The notes beneath the pieces were generated by a model, which searched no databases, had not been told where the DNA came from, and was given only the letters and a program-made list of their open reading frames with translations. This document shows, piece after piece, positions 30,795 to 34,788 of a DNA stretch of 34,788 nucleotides. The stretch spans positions 1 to 34,788 of the forward strand of contig CAZDYQ010000029.1 in assembly GCA_964509685.1 (NCBI GenBank), read 5' to 3'. Numbering within the stretch: position 1 is the first letter of the stretch; each line of letters opens with the position of its first letter. The DNA is from JAMLIN01 sp964509685 (GTDB taxonomy: Bacteria; Pseudomonadota; Gammaproteobacteria; Burkholderiales; Burkholderiaceae_E). A program made the translations under genes and the position numbers.

Positions 30795-32554
30795 ACCGCC
30801 ATCGCGAGCTGACCCTCCGGGCGCTGCTGACCGGGCTGGCGCTTGGCGCGCTCCTCACGCCGTCGAACGTCTATTCAGGGTTGAAGATCGGCTGGTCCTT
30901 CAACATGTCGATCATCGCGCTGCTGCTCGGATTCGCGTTCTGGAACGGCCCGGGGCGACGGCGGGGCCAACAGGCCTGGTCGATGCACGAAAGCAATATC
31001 AACCAGACGACGGCCTCGGCGGCGGCATCAATCATCTCCGGCGGACTGGTGGCGCCGATCCCGGCCTATACCATGCTCACCGGACACTCGCCCGACACCC
31101 TGGCGCTGGTTGCCTGGGTGTTCTCGGTGAGCTTCCTCGGGGTCTGGGTCGCGTGGTACCTGCGGCCGTCGTTCATTGTCGGTTCCGAGCTGCGATTTCC
31201 GGAAGGCATGGCCACGCTCGCGACATTGCAGGAGATCTACGGGCAGGGCGCCGAAGCGGGCAAACGGGTCGCCGCGCTCGGCGCCGCGGCGAGCCTGTCG
31301 TCGCTGGTGAAGCTCGCCGATCTCGCCGGTCCCCTGCCGCGATGGGCGCCGTCGCCCATGCTCGAACGGCTGACCTTCACCGCCGAACCGTCACTGCTGC
31401 TGCTCGGCTTCGGCGGTATCGTCGGACTGCGTGTCGGGCTGTCCCTGGTGGCGGGCGCGCTGCTCGCCTGGGGCATGATCGCACCGTGGCTGCTGCGCGC
31501 CGGCTGGGTCGAGGTACCGGCGGGCGCTACGGGGCAGCAGTTCGCCACGCTGGTCGAATGGCTGCTGTGGCCGGGCGTCGGCCTGATGGTCTGCGCGACG
31601 CTCGCTTCGCTCGGCCTGCGGGCCGTGCGGGAACGGCGGGTAGCCGCCGGTGGAGCGCCCGGGCCGGCGCCTGCCGCGTCGCCGGAGGGCGGGCCGCCGG
31701 CAAGCGGCTTGCGGCATGCCGGGCTCCTGCGGCGAGGGCTGCCGGGGTTGCCGGCGACCGCGATGCTGATTGCAGCGACGCTGGTGATTGCCCTGCAGGT
31801 TGCGCTGTTCGACATCGACCCGCTGCTCGCCGCGATGTCCGTGCCGCTGGCCGTGTTGCTCGCCATCGTCGCGGCGCGAGTCGTCGGCACGACCGGCATT
31901 CCGCCGATCGGCGCGATCGGCAAGCTGTCGCAGCTGGCGTTCGGCGCGATGGCCCCGGGGCAGGTAGCGATCAACCTGATGAGCGCCAATTCCGCGGGCG
32001 GCGCCGCCGGCCAGGCCACCGACCTGCTCAACGATTTCAAGGTCGGCAACGCGATCGGCGCATCGCCGTCGCGCCAGGCGATCGGGCAGTGCCTCGGGAT
32101 CGTGGTGGGCAGCCTGGTCGGCGTGCTCGTCTACCGGCTGCTGATCCCGGATCCGCAGGCGATGCTGATCACCGCTGAATGGCCCGCGCCGGCCGTCGCG
32201 ACCTGGAAAGCGGTCGCGGAGGCGCTGACCGGCGGAATCGACTCGATCGCAGTGGACAGCCGCTGGGCCATGCTCGTGGGCGCCGTCGCCGGCATCGCAC
32301 TCGGCACGGTCGAGGCGCTGTTGCCCGTGAGGAAACTGAGGTGGTGGCCCAGCTCCGCAGCGCTCGGGCTCGCGTTCATCGTGCCCGCGTCGATATCGCT
32401 CGTCATGGGCGTTGGCGCCGTCCTCGCCTGGCTGCTGGGGCGGTGGTCGCGCGGTGTCGCAGACCGCTTCGCGATCGTCGCGGCGGCGGGACTGGTGGCA
32501 GGCGAGAGCATCACCGGCGTCGGGGCGTCACTGGTGGCCTTGCTGCAGCACTGA
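30791..32554 (+). CDS. OPT-family oligopeptide/metal-chelate transporter
   Basis: A 587-residue polytopic inner-membrane protein of the OPT superfamily, which takes up short peptides or metal complexes with protons. TPSNVYSGLKIGWSFNMSII near residue 25 and INQTTASAAASIISGGLVAPIPAY near 73 are the repeated NxY/NQ-type family signatures. VGSELRFPEGMATLATLQ is the F/YPEG motif. LMSANSAGGAAGQATDLLNDFKVG is the conserved C-terminal loop. About 14 hydrophobic segments are seen. Residues about 285-315 are a low-complexity Ala/Gly/Pro loop. The frame extends 27 codons upstream, but that part is the decayed gene fragment in another frame, so I use the ATG at 30791. No clear ribosome-binding site precedes it. 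The 3' end overlaps the convergent gene by 27 bases. Confidence 0.93.
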   Translation: MNRHRELTLRALLTGLALGALLTPSNVYSGLKIGWSFNMSIIALLLGFAFWNGPGRRRGQQAWSMHESNINQTTASAAASIISGGLVAPIPAYTMLTGHSPDTLALVAWVFSVSFLGVWVAWYLRPSFIVGSELRFPEGMATLATLQEIYGQGAEAGKRVAALGAAASLSSLVKLADLAGPLPRWAPSPMLERLTFTAEPSLLLLGFGGIVGLRVGLSLVAGALLAWGMIAPWLLRAGWVEVPAGATGQQFATLVEWLLWPGVGLMVCATLASLGLRAVRERRVAAGGAPGPAPAASPEGGPPASGLRHAGLLRRGLPGLPATAMLIAATLVIALQVALFDIDPLLAAMSVPLAVLLAIVAARVVGTTGIPPIGAIGKLSQLAFGAMAPGQVAINLMSANSAGGAAGQATDLLNDFKVGNAIGASPSRQAIGQCLGIVVGSLVGVLVYRLLIPDPQAMLITAEWPAPAVATWKAVAEALTGGIDSIAVDSRWAMLVGAVAGIALGTVEALLPVRKLRWWPSSAALGLAFIVPASISLVMGVGAVLAWLLGRWSRGVADRFAIVAAAGLVAGESITGVGASLVALLQH

Positions 32555-33658
32555 CGCGCCCGGCGTGGACGGGCCCGGGCCCACCGGACGGTTGCAGTTC
32601 GAGCAGTGCCGGAAGAATGCGAAATTGAGGTTCCCGCATTCGCAGTTCCTGAACAGCTCCAACCCGCATTCGAGGCAAAAGTGCGGGGTGGGCCCGCTCA
32701 GCGAGAAGTCCTGCCCGCACGACGGACAGGTCTTCGACCGGAATGCTCCCACCGCCTGGTCCATGTCGATGTGCTGCGCGCGCTCGCGGGCATCGCGGGC
32801 GAGCTCCTCCTGGCGTCGCGCCAGGTAGGCATTGAACGCGCGGACCGTGTAGATGCCTCCGGCCACGACCAGCAGCACGGCGCCGCCGAAGCGGACGTAG
32901 CCGCCGAAGCTCGGCAGGTAGGGCACGAGCCCGAAGAAGAAGGCATAGACCGCGAACCAGGCAAAGCCCCAGACGAGCGCGCCGTAACGGGCCTGGCGAT
33001 ACCGCGTGAATAGCCAGATCCCGGCGAGAAGGATCGGCAGCACGACCGCCAGGCGGATCCCGAAGGCCTTCAGCTCGCGCGCCCGGTTCTCCTCGCGAGC
33101 CCTTTCGGATGCCTGCCGCTCGATCGCGGCCTGCGCATCGGCGAGCGCCGCCTCCCGGCGCTGCAGTTCGCCACGCTCGCGCTCGAGGGCGAGCACGGCC
33201 TCGTTCGCCTGGGTCTCCAGGGCGCGCAGGCGGCCGAGCTCGGCGAGCCTTGCCTGCACCTCGGGATCGGACTCGCGCGCCTCGGTGCTCGAACGCAGCG
33301 CCAGCCAGTCGGCATACTCGGACTCTGCCCGGCGCACGCGGGACTGGGCGGCATCGCGGGCCTGGCTCGCCGCCCCCAGCTCGTCCACGATCCCGGCGAG
33401 CTGGCGCCGCAGCCCGGCCAGCTCGTCGCGAAGGCGCTCGTGCTCGGCCTGGTCCTCCTGGAGCGTGTCGGCCATGCGCACGGGCGGCGAGAACCGCTCG
33501 AGGTCGCGCATCACGAGCGAGGAAAGGGCCACCAGGCTCACGAACAGCAGGAAGCTGATCAGGCGATTGAGCCAGCGCTGCGTCCGCTGGAGCCGCTGCA
33601 GGGAGTTCCGGTGGGTGGTGGCCGGATTCCTCCGGAAAATGCGCTTCCTTTCGGCCAT
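32528..33658 (-). CDS. Membrane protein with coiled coil and double zinc ribbon, unknown function
   Basis: A 376-residue protein I cannot name. Architecture: a basic N-terminus (MAERKRIFRRNP), TM1 at about residues 31-50, a long coiled coil at about 65-195 rich in Glu, Arg, Ala and Leu, three membrane segments at about 201-218, 226-248 and 256-273, then a cytoplasmic tail with eight cysteines (311, 314, 328, 331, 339, 341, 352, 355). These fall into CPSC/CLEC and CEC/CSNC pairs, i.e. two zinc-binding knuckles. The coiled coil would lie in the periplasm and the zinc part in the cytoplasm if topology follows the positive-inside rule. Its neighbours (OPT transporter, TspO) give no functional hint. 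Confidence 0.82.
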   Translation of the reverse strand: MAERKRIFRRNPATTHRNSLQRLQRTQRWLNRLISFLLFVSLVALSSLVMRDLERFSPPVRMADTLQEDQAEHERLRDELAGLRRQLAGIVDELGAASQARDAAQSRVRRAESEYADWLALRSSTEARESDPEVQARLAELGRLRALETQANEAVLALERERGELQRREAALADAQAAIERQASERAREENRARELKAFGIRLAVVLPILLAGIWLFTRYRQARYGALVWGFAWFAVYAFFFGLVPYLPSFGGYVRFGGAVLLVVAGGIYTVRAFNAYLARRQEELARDARERAQHIDMDQAVGAFRSKTCPSCGQDFSLSGPTPHFCLECGLELFRNCECGNLNFAFFRHCSNCNRPVGPGPSTPGASVLQQGHQ

Positions 33659-33702
33659 GGGGTTTCGAGTCCGGGGGGAGGGGTTTGCAGGTCAGGGGCT
33701 GC

Positions 33703-33708
33703 ACTATA
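33703..33708 (-). promoter_or_regulatory. Candidate -10 element for the zinc-ribbon gene
   Basis: TATAGT on the minus strand, 44 bases before the start codon, embedded in the same 13-base sequence found upstream of the SAF-oxidoreductase gene. No -35 consensus is recognisable in the G+C-rich sequence upstream. Confidence 0.35.
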
Positions 33709-33804
33709 CCGCCGCCCGGTGCCGCCGCCCGCCGCCGCGCGGGTGGGCCCGATTCTGGCTGACGGCGCGTGCCGGACGCCCGGCGCCCGCCATCCACGGA
33801 GAAT

Positions 33805-34311
33805 ATGAGCATGAGATCCCCCCACCGCAGCATGATTGCCCAGGCCGCCGGCCTTCTCGGCTGGATCGTGCTGTGCTTCGCCGCCGCGGCCATCGGCGCG
33901 GTCGCCTCGTTCGACGCAGGCCCCTTCTACGGGCAGCTCGAGCGCCCCGCCTGGGCCCCGCCCGCGGGCGCCTTCGGTCCGGTCTGGTCGGTGCTCTACC
34001 TCACGATGGCGCTCGCCGCCTGGCTGGTCTGGCGCGAGCCCGTGTCGCCCGGTCGCGGGCGCGCCCTGGTCCTGTTCCTCGCCCAGCTCGCCGCCAACGC
34101 CCTCTGGTCGTGGCTATTCTTCCGCTGGCGCACCGGCGCGCTCTCGTTCGCCGACGTGGTGCTGCTCCTCGTCCTGCTCGCCGCGACCGTGCTGGCATTC
34201 TGGCGGATCCGGCCGCTCGCCGGCATCCTCCTCCTTCCCTACCTGGGGTGGACCGGCTTCGCGACGGCGCTCACGTGGGCGGTCTGGCGGGCGAACCCGG
34301 GAATGCTGTAG
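33805..34311 (+). CDS. tspO: TspO/MBR-family tryptophan-rich sensory protein
   Basis: A 168-residue five-helix membrane protein that binds porphyrins and related tetrapyrroles. Signatures: FYGQLERPAWAPPAGAFGPVWSVLYLTMALAAW across helices 1-2 (given here in two halves, PAWAPP and VWSVLYLTMALAAW being the core), LAQLAANALWSWLFF in helix 3, and LLPYLGWTGFATALTWAVWRAN in helix 5. The Trp/Pro-rich loop is intact. I start at MSMRSPHRS with GGAG 5 bases upstream; a start six bases later, or an earlier in-frame start, is possible. The following gene begins 2 bases after the stop, so the two are probably coupled. Confidence 0.94.
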   Translation: MSMRSPHRSMIAQAAGLLGWIVLCFAAAAIGAVASFDAGPFYGQLERPAWAPPAGAFGPVWSVLYLTMALAAWLVWREPVSPGRGRALVLFLAQLAANALWSWLFFRWRTGALSFADVVLLLVLLAATVLAFWRIRPLAGILLLPYLGWTGFATALTWAVWRANPGML

Positions 34312-34313
34312 CC

Positions 34314-34754
34314 GTGCGGCTCTGGTCCATCCATCCTCGCTACCTCGACCCGCCGGGGCTCGTTGCGCTCTGGCGCGAGGCGCTGCTGGCGCGCGCGGTG
34401 CTCGAGGAGCGGACCCGCGGGTATCGTCGCCATCCGCAGCTCGAGCGCTTCCGCGCCGAGCCCGATCCGGTGGCCGCGATCGCCGCCTACCTTCGGTGCG
34501 TCCATGACGAGGCGGTGGCGAGGGGCTACGCCTTCGATCGCCGCAAGCTGGGGGAGGCGGCGGCGTGTCCGGTGGTGCCGGTCACCACCGGCCAGCTCGC
34601 GCACGAGTGGCAGCACCTCCATCGGAAGCTGGCGGCCCGCAACCCCGCGTGGCTCGCCCGATGGGAGACGGTCGAACTCCCCGAGCCGCATCCGCTCTTC
34701 CGGGCCGAGCCCGGCCCGGTGGAGCCCTGGGAACGCCGTCCGGCGCTATCCTAG
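34314..34754 (+). CDS. Pyr_excise-family protein (annotated pyrimidine-dimer DNA glycosylase/endonuclease V)
   Basis: A 146-residue protein beginning (GTG) VRLWSIHPRYLDPPGLVALW, followed by REALLARAVLEERTRGYRRHPQLERF, PVAAIAAYLRCVHDEAVARG and VTTGQLAHEWQHLHRKLAAR. This is a widespread bacterial family filed under T4 endonuclease V-like glycosylases. T4 endonuclease V uses the amino group of Thr2 after Met removal; here residue 2 is Arg, after which Met is normally retained, so excision activity should not be taken for granted. The GTG start lies 2 bases after the tspO stop. A degraded piece of a homologue lies at 30667-30794. Confidence 0.82.
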   Translation: MRLWSIHPRYLDPPGLVALWREALLARAVLEERTRGYRRHPQLERFRAEPDPVAAIAAYLRCVHDEAVARGYAFDRRKLGEAAACPVVPVTTGQLAHEWQHLHRKLAARNPAWLARWETVELPEPHPLFRAEPGPVEPWERRPALS

Positions 34755-34758
34755 CCGG

Positions 34759-34788
34759 ATGTACCTGCCGCCACACTTCGCCGAGGCT
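34759..34788 (+). CDS. Start of a probable PaiB-family FMN-binding regulator (truncated by window end)
   Basis: Only ten codons are visible, MYLPPHFAEA, 4 bases after the preceding stop. MYxPxHF is the characteristic opening of PaiB-like FMN-binding split-barrel proteins (negative regulators in Bacillus). The identification rests on this short match and on the coupled position, so it is tentative. Confidence 0.55.
   Translation, partial: MYLPPHFAEA

Noticed and set aside
1..34788. CRISPR arrays, tRNA/rRNA genes, insertion sequences, riboswitches
   Set aside because: No regularly spaced repeats, transposase motifs, tRNA-like cloverleaf or conserved riboswitch core was seen on reading the non-coding gaps, all of which are under 250 bases.

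Overview
Organism and style. The window is about 70% G+C with almost every third codon position G or C, so both strands carry many long shadow reading frames. The gene families point to a proteobacterium, most likely a betaproteobacterium of Burkholderiales type: MuxABC/MdtABC-type tripartite efflux, YfcG-like GST, RlmJ, MnmC, a YqjD-YqjE-YqjK trio, and a 114-residue protein at 23350 that I recall mainly from Burkholderiales. The taxon is inferred from family recognition only. It looks like an ordinary, densely packed chromosomal region. I see no tRNA, rRNA, IS element, prophage, plasmid function or CRISPR array, and no gene-free stretch over 300 bases (the largest gap is about 243 bases, at 9756-9998).

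Left part (1-9755). A QseB-like response regulator runs off the left edge. A small operon follows on the minus strand: possibly a 65-residue membrane or secreted peptide, then mnmC (tRNA wobble-uridine modification), then a YkgJ-type cysteine-cluster protein. pobA (4-hydroxybenzoate to protocatechuate) is tail to tail with an ADP-forming acyl-CoA ligase, which is divergent from a GNAT acetyltransferase. rlmJ, a 111-residue orphan and a YfcG-like glutathione transferase come next.

Centre (9999-21787). A Sir2 deacylase gene lies 11 bases ahead of a complete efflux cluster: membrane fusion protein, two RND permeases, and an outer-membrane lipoprotein channel. The two permease/channel junctions are ATGA overlaps. 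A class III CoA-transferase then meets a CDF metal transporter, and the two genes share a CTAG stop.

Right-centre (21895-26018). This holds a glutaredoxin-type arsenate reductase, a DsbC/G-like thiol protein, a 2Fe-2S ferredoxin, the 114-residue conserved protein, a yqjD-yqjE-yqjK stationary-phase membrane trio, and a DUF4382 lipoprotein.

Right part (26042-34788). An amidase plus PhzF-like isomerase operon is followed by a DnaQ-type exonuclease, which overlaps tail to tail by 162 bases with an unassigned NAD(P)-dependent oxidoreductase carrying a SAF domain. Next come an OPT-family transporter, a membrane/coiled-coil/zinc-ribbon protein of unknown function, TspO, an endonuclease-V-like (Pyr_excise) gene, and the first codons of a probable PaiB. 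The most unusual point is a roughly 100-130 base decayed copy of the 5' part of that Pyr_excise gene, ending exactly at the OPT start codon 3.66 kb upstream of the intact gene.

I found no clearly new multi-gene system. The best leads are the gene remnant, the acyl-CoA ligase/GNAT/Sir2 neighbourhood, and the uncharacterised SAF and zinc-ribbon proteins.
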